Below, one piece after another: positions 1 to 5,984 of a DNA stretch of 6,109 nucleotides. The stretch lies in NCBI GenBank assembly GCA_945871335.1, contig CAMBWM010000143.1:1-6109 (forward strand), in the 5' to 3' direction. The notes beneath the pieces were generated by a model. The model made no database searches. It was given only the letters and a program-made list of their open reading frames with translations, and was not told where the DNA came from. The translations under genes and the position numbers were made by a program. The number at the start of each line of letters is the position of its first letter. The stretch's first letter is position 1. The stretch is from Polaromonas sp. YR568 (GTDB lineage: Bacteria > Pseudomonadota > Gammaproteobacteria > Burkholderiales > Burkholderiaceae).

Positions 1-765
1 GGCATTGGCGCCATGATTGAGCACAACCATTTGCTGTATTGCGACATGCAAGACCCTATCGGTTTTTTGCAGAACGCCTGGCAAGGTGGCATGGCTGAGT
101 ACTGGCCTTATGCGCATGACGCTCAAGCGGCTGAGCGTGTGGCCAGCGAAAAATTCCAACGCTATTCGGATTTGATGGCCGCATCGCAAGGGTTTGTGGT
201 TCAAGAGATCTTGTCGTCCTATTCATTCGCAGACCACCGTTGCGTTTTGGATGTGGGTGCCGGCAAGGGCCGGTTCACCAGCGAGCTGGCGGTGCATGCG
301 CCGCACTTGCAGTTGAAATTATTTGATTTACCGCCGGTTCTGGAGTTGGCAGGCGCTAATTTCAAGGCCAAAGGTTTGAGTGACAGAGCAAGCCTGTACC
401 CCGGCAATTTTTTGCACGATGCCTTGCCACAAGGCGCTGATTTGGTGACCTTGGTGCGCGTCGCCCATGACCACCCGGACGAGGTGGTTAAGCAACTGCT
501 GCAAAAAATTCACGCAGCACTTCCCGCAGGCGGCGTGCTGCTCTTGGCCGAGCCGATGGCGCAAACCCGGTCTGAGTTCAATCCGGGTGCAACCCAAACA
601 GACGCTTACTTTCATTTTTATCTGCTGGCCATGGGCGCGGGCCGCCTGAGAACGCCGGAAGAGTTGATGCGATTGATGACCCAGGCCGGCTTTGCTGATG
701 TACAGCGTGTGAACAACAGCATGCCGATCCATGCGCAGCTGCTTCTGGGGCTAAAAGCTAAGTGA
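1..765 (+). CDS. crtF: Carotenoid O-methyltransferase CrtF (hydroxyneurosporene-type methyltransferase), 5'-truncated by the window edge
   Basis: Probable SAM-dependent enzyme that methylates the 1-hydroxy group of acyclic carotenoids, giving the methoxy end groups of spheroidene/spirilloxanthin-type pigments. The frame is open from base 1 (GIGA precedes the first Met at base 13) and the family is usually well over 350 residues. The 254 codons seen are therefore the C-terminal part, and the ATG at 13 is an internal Met. Counting from base 1, the SAM-binding motif I is VLDVGAGKGRF at about 82-92, followed by the acidic-loop motif FDLPPV at about 108-113. RVAHDHPDE at about 153-161 matches the catalytic His/Asp region of plant-type O-methyltransferases, and GAGRLRTPEEL at about 212-222 is a typical C-terminal motif. 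Position directly upstream of bchC agrees with the crtEF-bchCXYZ order of purple bacteria. The gene ends in TGA 70 nt before the chosen bchC start. Exact substrate cannot be told from sequence alone. Confidence 0.9.
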   Translation, partial: GIGAMIEHNHLLYCDMQDPIGFLQNAWQGGMAEYWPYAHDAQAAERVASEKFQRYSDLMAASQGFVVQEILSSYSFADHRCVLDVGAGKGRFTSELAVHAPHLQLKLFDLPPVLELAGANFKAKGLSDRASLYPGNFLHDALPQGADLVTLVRVAHDHPDEVVKQLLQKIHAALPAGGVLLLAEPMAQTRSEFNPGATQTDAYFHFYLLAMGAGRLRTPEELMRLMTQAGFADVQRVNNSMPIHAQLLLGLKAK

Positions 766-770
766 TTACC

Positions 771-799
771 CTAGATTTGAAGAAATAATGTAAATCTAG
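771..799. repeat. Perfect 8-bp inverted repeat between crtF and bchC
   Basis: CTAGATTT at 771-778 is the exact reverse complement of AAATCTAG at 792-799, with 13 nt between the arms. It begins 5 nt after the crtF stop codon. The right arm lies inside the first TGT-N12-ACA palindrome. As RNA it could form an AT-rich, rather weak hairpin at the end of crtF mRNA, followed by only TTT, so it is a poor intrinsic terminator. As DNA it could be an additional operator. Its role is unknown. Confidence 0.6.
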
Positions 800-806
800 T
801 TTGACA
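789..806. promoter_or_regulatory. CrtJ/PpsR operator, upstream palindrome (TGT-N12-ACA)
   Basis: TGTAAATCTAGTTTGACA fits the CrtJ/PpsR consensus TGT-N12-ACA exactly. Its right half contains the candidate -35 hexamer TTGACA (801-806). In Rhodobacter, CrtJ/PpsR is the redox- and light-responsive regulator that represses bch, crt and puc genes under aerobic conditions and binds paired palindromes cooperatively. The regulator gene itself is not in this window, so its presence in this organism is inferred. Confidence 0.85.
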
Positions 807-829
807 CTTTGATGTGTAAGTTTAAGAAT
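801..829 (+). promoter_or_regulatory. Sigma70-type promoter for bchC (-35 and -10)
   Basis: A perfect -35 hexamer TTGACA lies at 801-806. The best -10 candidate after a 17-nt spacer is AAGAAT at 824-829 (4 of 6 matches to TATAAT); TAAGAA at 823-828 is an alternative register. Each element falls in one of the two CrtJ/PpsR palindromes, so a bound repressor would exclude RNA polymerase. The -35 is strong and the -10 weak. The predicted transcription start, about 835-836, practically coincides with the bchC ATG. Confidence 0.7.
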
Positions 830-832
830 ACA
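815..832. promoter_or_regulatory. CrtJ/PpsR operator, downstream palindrome (TGT-N12-ACA)
   Basis: TGTAAGTTTAAGAATACA is a second exact TGT-N12-ACA match. It starts 8 bp after the end of the first palindrome and shares the half-site TGTAA with it. It covers the candidate -10 element and ends 3 bp before the bchC ATG. The 8-bp gap agrees with the paired-site layout known from the Rhodobacter bchC promoter, which supports cooperative binding here. Confidence 0.85.
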
Positions 833-835
833 AAT

Positions 836-1786
836 ATGAAATCAACAGCAGTCGTTTTTGATGATCCCGGGCACATGTCTCTGCAGGCTTTAGAGTTGCC
901 GCAGCTGCAGGACGGTCAAGTCGAAGTGGCAGTCCAATTCAGCGGTATCAGCACCCGCACAGAGCGCATGTTGTGGGATGGCAGCGTCCAGGCCATGCAA
1001 GGCATGTACCCCTTGGTGCCCGGTTACGAATCCGTGGGGCAGGTGGTTAAAGCCGCCGCTGGCAGCAAGCTCAAAGAGGGTCAAACGGTTTTTGTCCCTG
1101 GTGCCAATTGCTTTACCGGTGTGCGCAGTCTGTATGGCGGCGCCGCGTCGCGTTTGGTGGTGTCTGACCAAAAAATAGTGCCGGTTTCCAATGCGCTGGG
1201 TTCTGAGGCCGTTTTGCTGGCCTTGGCTGCCACGGCCTACCACGCTGTTTCCGGCGGCGGCCAGCAAAAGCCTTTCAATCCCCCTGACCTCATCATTGGC
1301 CACGGGGTCATGGGACGTTTGCTGGCCCGGCTCACCGTTGCCGCTGGTTGCCCAGCGCCGACTGTTTGGGAGACGCAAGCAGGGCTGATGCATGGCGGCG
1401 ATAGCTACAAAGTGATCCGGCCCGAAGAAGATGCATGCCACGATTACCAGGCGATCTACGACGTCAGTGGAGACGCTTCCATCCTGGATCAATTGATCCA
1501 AAGAATTCGCCCCGGCGGTGAAGTGGTGCTGGCGGGCTCTTACCCGCAAAACCTGCAGTTCAGCTATGCCCCGGCCTTCATGCGCGAAGCCCGGCTGCGC
1601 ATTGCTTCTGAATGGAAGCGCCCTGATTTATTGGCTGTCAATCAGTTGGTCAACAACGGGCAGCTTTCTCTCAAAGGTTTGATCACACACGCTCAAAACT
1701 TTGAATCTGCCACCGCTGCCTACGAGACTGCATTCGGTGATATTTCTTGTCTCAAGATGGTACTGGACTGGAGTGCGCACGCATGA
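836..1786 (+). CDS. bchC: Bacteriochlorophyllide a dehydrogenase BchC (3-hydroxyethyl to 3-acetyl oxidation)
   Basis: NAD-dependent medium-chain dehydrogenase-like enzyme that oxidises the C3 1-hydroxyethyl group of 3-hydroxyethyl-bacteriochlorophyllide a to acetyl. The 316-residue product has an N-terminal GroES-like domain with GISTRTERMLWDG (37-49) and YPLVPGYESVG (58-68), both typical of BchC. A Rossmann domain follows with a GxGxxG motif in IIGHGVMGRLL (153-163). I chose ATG 836 because MKSTAVVF matches the usual beginning of the family. The in-frame TTG 809 and ATG 812 would add 8-9 residues and lie inside the promoter/operator region, upstream of the predicted transcription start. There is no convincing Shine-Dalgarno before 836, so the promoter-derived mRNA may be leaderless or nearly so. 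The stop overlaps the bchX start in ATGA. Expected regulation is PpsR/CrtJ repression at the paired sites directly upstream. Confidence 0.94.
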   Translation: MKSTAVVFDDPGHMSLQALELPQLQDGQVEVAVQFSGISTRTERMLWDGSVQAMQGMYPLVPGYESVGQVVKAAAGSKLKEGQTVFVPGANCFTGVRSLYGGAASRLVVSDQKIVPVSNALGSEAVLLALAATAYHAVSGGGQQKPFNPPDLIIGHGVMGRLLARLTVAAGCPAPTVWETQAGLMHGGDSYKVIRPEEDACHDYQAIYDVSGDASILDQLIQRIRPGGEVVLAGSYPQNLQFSYAPAFMREARLRIASEWKRPDLLAVNQLVNNGQLSLKGLITHAQNFESATAAYETAFGDISCLKMVLDWSAHA

Positions 1787-2793
1787 ACACACAAACTTCT
1801 AGCAACGAAAAAACGATTCAATTCGTAGATCGACTTCGTCATGAGGCAGCCATGCCCCCCGAGCCGGTGATCACCAAAGCGCCGACCAAAGAAACGCAAA
1901 TCATCGCCATCTATGGCAAAGGTGGTATTGGCAAAAGCTTCACACTCGCGAACCTGAGCTACATGATGGCGCAGCAGGGCAAGAAAGTTTTGTTGATTGG
2001 CTGTGACCCGAAAAGTGACACCACCAGTTTGCTGTTTGGCGGCCGTGCATGCCCCACCATCATTGAAACTTCCTCGAAGAAAAAATTAGCGGGTGAAGCG
2101 GTTGCCATTGGCGATGTCTGCTTTAAGCGCGACGGTGTTTATGCCATGGAGCTCGGCGGGCCAGAAGTTGGTCGCGGTTGCGGTGGTCGCGGCATCATCC
2201 ACGGCTTTGAGTTGCTAGAAAAACTCGGCTTTCATGAGTGGGGTTTTGACTATGTTCTGCTCGACTTCCTGGGCGACGTGGTGTGCGGCGGCTTTGGCCT
2301 GCCGATTGCCCGTGACATGTGCCAAAAAGTGATTGTGGTGGCCAGCAACGACTTGCAGTCACTGTATGTGGCCAACAACGTGTGCTCTGCGGTGGAATAC
2401 TTCCGCAAACTTGGTGGCAATGTGGGCGTGGCCGGCATGGTGATCAACCGTGACGACGGCACCGGCGAAGCCGCTGCCTTTGCCACCAAAGTGGGCATCC
2501 CGGTGTTGTCCACCATTCCTGCTAATGAAGACATTCGCAGAAAAAGCGCCAGCTACGAAATCATCGGCCGCCCCGAATCTGTTTGGGGCCCTATGTTCGC
2601 CGAGTTGGCCGCCAACGTCCATACCTCGGTGCCGATTCGCCCGAACCCCATGACTCAAGACCAGTTGCTGGGCTTGTTTGCAGCTTCTGCTGTCGGTCGC
2701 GATGTGGTGCTCGAGCCAGCGACTCAATTTGACATGTGCGGCAAGACAGATACCAGCAAGCCCACGCTCGAAGTTGTTTACGACGAAGTATGA
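1783..2793 (+). CDS. bchX: Chlorophyllide a oxidoreductase (COR) iron protein BchX
   Basis: NifH/BchL-like ATPase subunit of COR. The homodimer carries one [4Fe-4S] cluster and passes electrons to BchYZ with ATP hydrolysis, for reduction of the C7=C8 bond of ring B. The product has 336 residues, a normal BchX length. After an N-terminal extension of about 40 residues come the P-loop GKGGIGKS (45-52), the switch I region CDPKSDT (74-80) and the switch II segment DFLGD (161-165). The two bridging-cluster cysteines are C133 in GRGCGGRG and C168 in DVVCGGFG. The C-terminal tail with FDMCGK and LEVVYDEV is typical of BchX rather than BchL or NifH. The start ATG 1783 overlaps the bchC stop and is preceded by GGAG (1770-1773) at 9-nt spacing. 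An in-frame TTG at 1747 lies inside bchC and is not needed. Probably translationally coupled to bchC. All key residues are present. Confidence 0.97.
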   Translation: MNTQTSSNEKTIQFVDRLRHEAAMPPEPVITKAPTKETQIIAIYGKGGIGKSFTLANLSYMMAQQGKKVLLIGCDPKSDTTSLLFGGRACPTIIETSSKKKLAGEAVAIGDVCFKRDGVYAMELGGPEVGRGCGGRGIIHGFELLEKLGFHEWGFDYVLLDFLGDVVCGGFGLPIARDMCQKVIVVASNDLQSLYVANNVCSAVEYFRKLGGNVGVAGMVINRDDGTGEAAAFATKVGIPVLSTIPANEDIRRKSASYEIIGRPESVWGPMFAELAANVHTSVPIRPNPMTQDQLLGLFAASAVGRDVVLEPATQFDMCGKTDTSKPTLEVVYDEV

Positions 2794-2797
2794 GACC

Positions 2798-4363
2798 ATG
2801 AGCAAAACGATTCCTATCGTCCCCGTCAGTCAAGCGCCGGCGGGCATGAGCACCGCCATAGACGGTGATGGCATGGGTTGCCATTCTGGCGGCGAGAAAA
2901 TGCTGGCGGCGGCCAAGGCGTCCGGCAAGTCGGAAGTGCTCGCCCAGTATGCCAAGGACTATCCAGTCGACCCCAAAGCAGGACCTCACGATCAGCCGCA
3001 AAGCATGTGCCCTGCGTTTGGTTCACTGCGCGTGAGCCTTCGCATGCGCCGCACCACCACCATTTTGTCGGGTTCGGCTTGCTGTGTGTATGGCTTGACC
3101 TTCACCTCTCATTTTTATGGTGCACGGCGCAGTGTGGGTTACGTGCCTTTCAATTCGGAGTCATTGGTGACCGGCAAGTTGTTTGAAGACATTCGCGAGA
3201 CTGTTTACGACCAAGCCGATTCCGAAAAATACGACGCTATTGTGATCATCAATTTGTGCGTACCCACAGCCAGTGGCGTGCCTTTGCAGTTGCTGCCCAA
3301 AGAGATCAACGGAGTTCGCATCATTGGTATCGATGTGCCGGGTTTTGGCGTGCCGACGCACGCAGAAGCCAAAGATGTTCTGGCAGGCGCCATGCTCAAA
3401 TATGCACGCGAAGAAATTGTGGCCGGACCGGTTCAAGCGCCGCGAACTGGCCGGTCGGACAAGCCCACCATCACCATGATTGGTGAAATGTTTCCCGCGG
3501 ACCCCATGATCATTGGCCGCATGCTCGAGCCCATGGGCCTTGCAGCCGGACCTGTGGTGCCCACGCGCGAATGGCGAGAACTTTATGCCGCGCTCGATTG
3601 CGCGGCCGTTGCAGCCATCCATCCCTTTTACACCGCCAGCATTCGCGAGTTTGAATCGGCAGGCAGGCCTATTGTGGGTTCAGCCCCAGTCGGTCATGAC
3701 GGCACAGAAGCCTGGTTGCAAGCCATCGGCAACGCTGCCAATGTGCCGCAAGCCAAAATTGACATGGTCAAAAATATCATGCTTGGCGCCATCAAGGGCG
3801 CTCTGGCCAAGTCACCGATCAACGGTCGCATCACGCTCAGCGGCTATGAAGGCTCTGAGTTGTTGGTGGCGCGTTTGCTGGTGGAAAGTGGCGCCGATTT
3901 GCGCTACGTCGGAACCGCTTGCCCTCGCACACCTTGGAGTGCCTCAGACTGTGAATGGTTAGAGGCTCATGGCGTGCATGTTCAATACCGCGCTTCGCTG
4001 GAGCAAGACCTAGCGGCTATGCATGAGTTCAAACCGGACTTGGCCATTGGCACAACACCCTTGGTGCAAGCGGCCAAAGAACTCAGTATTCCAGGCTTGT
4101 ATTTCACCAATCTGATTTCCGCTCGCCCATTGATGGGGCCTGCCGGTGCCGGTTCTTTGGCTCAGGTGATCAATGCGGCGATTGCCAACAAGTCGCGCTT
4201 TGATGAAATGAAAGCCTTCTTTGGCGATACGGGTACCGGCCACGCAGCAGGGGTCTGGGAAGCCTCACACGGCGTGCCTCAAAACCGCCCTGAGTTTGAA
4301 GCGGAAACGCGCAGACAGCTTGAGAAGCAAGCCAAGAAACGCAAAGCGGAGGCGATGATCTGA
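2798..4363 (+). CDS. bchY: Chlorophyllide a oxidoreductase (COR) subunit BchY
   Basis: NifD/BchN-like subunit of the catalytic BchYZ component of COR, which binds the chlorophyllide substrate and shares a [4Fe-4S] cluster with BchZ. The product is 521 residues. Probable cluster ligands are C71 ([11 protein letters not shown]), C96 (SACCVYG; C95 adjacent) and C154 (INLCVP). The spacings of 25 and 58 residues are, as I recall, the same as for the ligands assigned in studied COR proteins. IGEMFPADP (228-236) and [10 protein letters not shown] (347-356) mark the later Rossmann-like domains of the nitrogenase component 1 family. The C-terminus is charged and Lys-rich ([14 protein letters not shown]). 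I chose ATG 2798, four bases after the bchX stop; starts further upstream lie inside bchX in another frame and encode nothing BchY-like. GAAG (2785-2788) is a modest Shine-Dalgarno, so coupling to bchX translation is likely. Confidence 0.96.
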   Translation: MSKTIPIVPVSQAPAGMSTAIDGDGMGCHSGGEKMLAAAKASGKSEVLAQYAKDYPVDPKAGPHDQPQSMCPAFGSLRVSLRMRRTTTILSGSACCVYGLTFTSHFYGARRSVGYVPFNSESLVTGKLFEDIRETVYDQADSEKYDAIVIINLCVPTASGVPLQLLPKEINGVRIIGIDVPGFGVPTHAEAKDVLAGAMLKYAREEIVAGPVQAPRTGRSDKPTITMIGEMFPADPMIIGRMLEPMGLAAGPVVPTREWRELYAALDCAAVAAIHPFYTASIREFESAGRPIVGSAPVGHDGTEAWLQAIGNAANVPQAKIDMVKNIMLGAIKGALAKSPINGRITLSGYEGSELLVARLLVESGADLRYVGTACPRTPWSASDCEWLEAHGVHVQYRASLEQDLAAMHEFKPDLAIGTTPLVQAAKELSIPGLYFTNLISARPLMGPAGAGSLAQVINAAIANKSRFDEMKAFFGDTGTGHAAGVWEASHGVPQNRPEFEAETRRQLEKQAKKRKAEAMI

Positions 4364-5829
4364 TGCTGGTCCTCGATCACGATCGCGCAGGTGGCTATTG
4401 GGGAGCGGTGTATGTTTTCACCGCCATCAAAGGCTTGCAAGTTGTCATTGACGGCCCTGTGGGCTGTGAAAACTTGCCGGTTACTTCAGTGTTGCATTAC
4501 ACCGATGCACTTCCCCCCCATGAGTTGCCCATCGTTGTGACAGGTTTGGCGGAGGAGCAATTAGGCCGTGAGGGCACTGAGGGCTCCATGCGCCGCGCTC
4601 ATGCCACGCTCAATCCGGATTTGCCGTCGGTGGTAGTCACGGGTTCGATTGCAGAAATGATCGGTGGTGGCGTGACGCCCGAAGGCACTAACTTGCAGCG
4701 CTTTTTGCCTCGCACCATTGATGAAGACCAGTGGCAATGCGCCAACCGCGCTATGTATTGGCTTTGGCAGCAGTATGGATTGCGTCATGTGCCCAAACGC
4801 GAACGCAAAGAGGGTGAAAAGCCACGCGTCAATATCATTGGCCCCAGCTACGGAACTTTCAATTGCCCCAGCGATTTGGCCGAGATACGCCGCTTGGTCC
4901 AAGGCATTGGCGCCGAAGTCAATATGGTTTTTCCCTTGGGCTCGCACCTTGCCGATGTGTCGCGTCTTGTGGAAGCTGATGTGAACATTTGCATGTACCG
5001 CGAGTTCGGCCGCATGTTGTGCGAAGCCCTGGAGCGCCCTTATTTGCAGGCACCGATTGGCTTGCACAGCACCACCAAATTCCTGCGCTCCCTCGGTGAA
5101 CTGCTGGGCCTGGACCCTGAGCCCTTCATCGAAAGAGAAAAGCACAGCACTATCAAACCGATTTGGGATTTGTGGCGCTCAGTGACGCAAGACTTTTTCG
5201 GCACCGCCAATTTTGGTGTGGTCGCGAACGAAACCTATACGCGCGGCATACGCCACTTCCTGGAAGACGAAATGGGTCTGCCTTGCAACTTTGCGATCTC
5301 GCGCATTGCAGGTGCCAAAACAGACAACGCAGAAGTGCGCAAACTGGTCACTGAAAAAACGCCGCTTATTTTGTACGGCAGCTACAACGAGCGCATCTAT
5401 CTGGCCGAATGCGGCGGCGGCGGCATGATGAAAACCAGTTTCATTCCCGCCAGCTTTCCCTTGCCGATTATTCGTCGTCATACGGGCACGCCGTTCATGG
5501 GCTATGCAGGCGCCACTTACATCATTCAAGAGTTCTGCAACGGTCTCTTTGATGCACTTTTCCACATCCTGCCATTGGGCACAGAGATGGACAAGATTGA
5601 AGGAACCTTGGGTCGCTCTGCGCCTAACACCACCGTGCCGTGGGAGCCTGAAGCACAGGACAGATTGGAAGCTTTGTTGGAACAACAACCGGTTTTGGTT
5701 CGAATTTCAGCAGCCAAGCGAATGCGCGATCAAGCGGAGCGAGATGCACGGGAAACCGGCCGCTCTCATGTTGAAGCGGAAAGATTCACAGAATTGTTCG
5801 GTATAGCGAATGAAGGAGCACATGCATGA
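4363..5829 (+). CDS. bchZ: Chlorophyllide a oxidoreductase (COR) subunit BchZ
   Basis: NifK/BchB-like partner of BchY in the COR catalytic component. The product is 488 residues, normal for BchZ. It begins [20 protein letters not shown], with the typical early motif [13 protein letters not shown] (30-42) holding C35, the likely single BchZ ligand of the inter-subunit [4Fe-4S] cluster. [10 protein letters not shown] (94-103), [13 protein letters not shown] (159-171) and MYREFG (211-216) are family motifs. From about 426 to 467 ([13 protein letters not shown], then [21 protein letters not shown]) there is a short domain like the C-terminal segment of the BchB subunit of protochlorophyllide reductase. 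The ATG overlaps the bchY TGA by one base (TGATG) and has a good Shine-Dalgarno, GGAGG at 4348-4352, ten bases upstream. The 3' end overlaps a small ORF in ATGA. No missing key residues. A run of seven Cs (4513-4519) lies in an intact Leu-Pro-Pro-His stretch. Confidence 0.96.
   Translation: MLVLDHDRAGGYWGAVYVFTAIKGLQVVIDGPVGCENLPVTSVLHYTDALPPHELPIVVTGLAEEQLGREGTEGSMRRAHATLNPDLPSVVVTGSIAEMIGGGVTPEGTNLQRFLPRTIDEDQWQCANRAMYWLWQQYGLRHVPKRERKEGEKPRVNIIGPSYGTFNCPSDLAEIRRLVQGIGAEVNMVFPLGSHLADVSRLVEADVNICMYREFGRMLCEALERPYLQAPIGLHSTTKFLRSLGELLGLDPEPFIEREKHSTIKPIWDLWRSVTQDFFGTANFGVVANETYTRGIRHFLEDEMGLPCNFAISRIAGAKTDNAEVRKLVTEKTPLILYGSYNERIYLAECGGGGMMKTSFIPASFPLPIIRRHTGTPFMGYAGATYIIQEFCNGLFDALFHILPLGTEMDKIEGTLGRSAPNTTVPWEPEAQDRLEALLEQQPVLVRISAAKRMRDQAERDARETGRSHVEAERFTELFGIANEGAHA
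5812..5818 (+). promoter_or_regulatory. Strong Shine-Dalgarno before the small ORF after bchZ
   Basis: GAAGGAG lies within the last codons of bchZ. The gap to ATG 5826 is 7 nt, which is optimal, whereas the gap to the out-of-frame ATG 5822 is only 3 nt. This favours 5826 as the start of the 52-codon ORF and is the best argument that it is translated. Confidence 0.6.
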
Positions 5830-5984
5830 AAGATGTGCAATTGAACTCGTTGGGCCGCCCAATCCTTCGGCTTGTCCGGAGGGCTATCTGTTTCGGCGTC
5901 ACTGCCAAAACAGTTCGTCCTGATTCCGTCAGGTTTCAGGGTATCGCCGAAAGGCATTTTGAGAGAGGCACAAACTATGACTGA
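5826..5984 (+). CDS. Unidentified small basic ORF (52 aa) between bchZ and pufB, at the pufQ position
   Basis: I do not recognise this protein. It starts [20 protein letters not shown] and ends HFERGTNYD. It has eight Arg and two Lys against five acidic residues and no stretch hydrophobic enough for a membrane helix. For translation: a strong Shine-Dalgarno (GAAGGAG, 7 nt away), an ATGA overlap with the bchZ stop, and an 8-nt overlap with the start of pufB that would couple translation. Against a conserved protein: Arg is encoded by AGG three times, AGA once and CGG twice, unlike the CGC/CGT-rich bch genes, and a strong dyad lies in its middle. PufQ of Rhodobacter sits at this position but is a longer protein with one membrane helix, so I do not call it PufQ. 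It may be a leader peptide, a diverged pufQ replacement, or merely the open leader of puf mRNA. Confidence 0.45.
   Translation: MKDVQLNSLGRPILRLVRRAICFGVTAKTVRPDSVRFQGIAERHFERGTNYD
5888..5913 (+). repeat. Inverted repeat / potential hairpin in the bchZ-pufB leader
   Basis: CTGTTTCGGC (5888-5897) and GCCAAAACAG (5904-5913) are complementary at 9 of 10 positions (one C/A mismatch) around the 6-nt loop GTCACT. The RNA could form a stable hairpin ending 63 nt before the pufB start. It is not followed by a T-run, so it does not look like an intrinsic terminator. A processing or stability hairpin in puf mRNA, or a protein-binding dyad, are the options. The outer bases read TGT-N18-ACA, which does not have the 12-base spacing of a CrtJ/PpsR site. 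Confidence 0.55.
5961..5968 (+). promoter_or_regulatory. Shine-Dalgarno of pufB
   Basis: GAGAGAGG, with a GAGG core at 5965-5968, lies 8 nt before ATG 5977. This purine-rich site fixes the pufB start and fits strong translation of an antenna protein needed in many copies. Confidence 0.75.

Noticed and set aside
328..732. Long antisense open frames opposite crtF, bchC, bchX, bchY and bchZ
   Set aside because: Their translations are low-complexity, His/Gln/Arg/Ala-rich shadows of codon usage on the coding strand, and the + strand genes are unambiguous.
13..765. crtF as a complete 250-aa gene starting at ATG 13
   Set aside because: The frame is open to base 1 and the visible part lacks the N-terminal domain of the family, so the start lies upstream of the window.
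809..835. N-terminally extended BchC from TTG 809 or ATG 812
   Set aside because: The extension overlaps the -10 element and second PpsR palindrome, has no Shine-Dalgarno, and precedes the usual BchC N-terminus at ATG 836.
4513..4519. Run of seven Cs in bchZ as a possible phase-variation or frameshift site
   Set aside because: The bchZ frame continues normally through it (Leu-Pro-Pro-His), no alternative frame product is apparent, and such runs occur by chance.
4903..4914. 12-base exact repeat of the first 12 bases of the window (GGCATTGGCGCC)
   Set aside because: Both copies simply encode Gly-Ile-Gly-Ala in frame; a chance match between coding sequences, not a mobile or attachment repeat.
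5674..5694. Short palindromes near the 3' end of bchZ (TTGTT-GG-AACAA and AACCGGTT) as an operator for puf
   Set aside because: They fit common codons for Leu-Glu-Gln-Gln-Pro-Val, are short, and match no known photosynthesis regulator consensus.
5822..5923. Alternative 33-codon ORF from ATG 5822 after bchZ
   Set aside because: It is only 3 nt from the Shine-Dalgarno, Cys/Pro/Ser-rich without recognisable features, and ends well before pufB.
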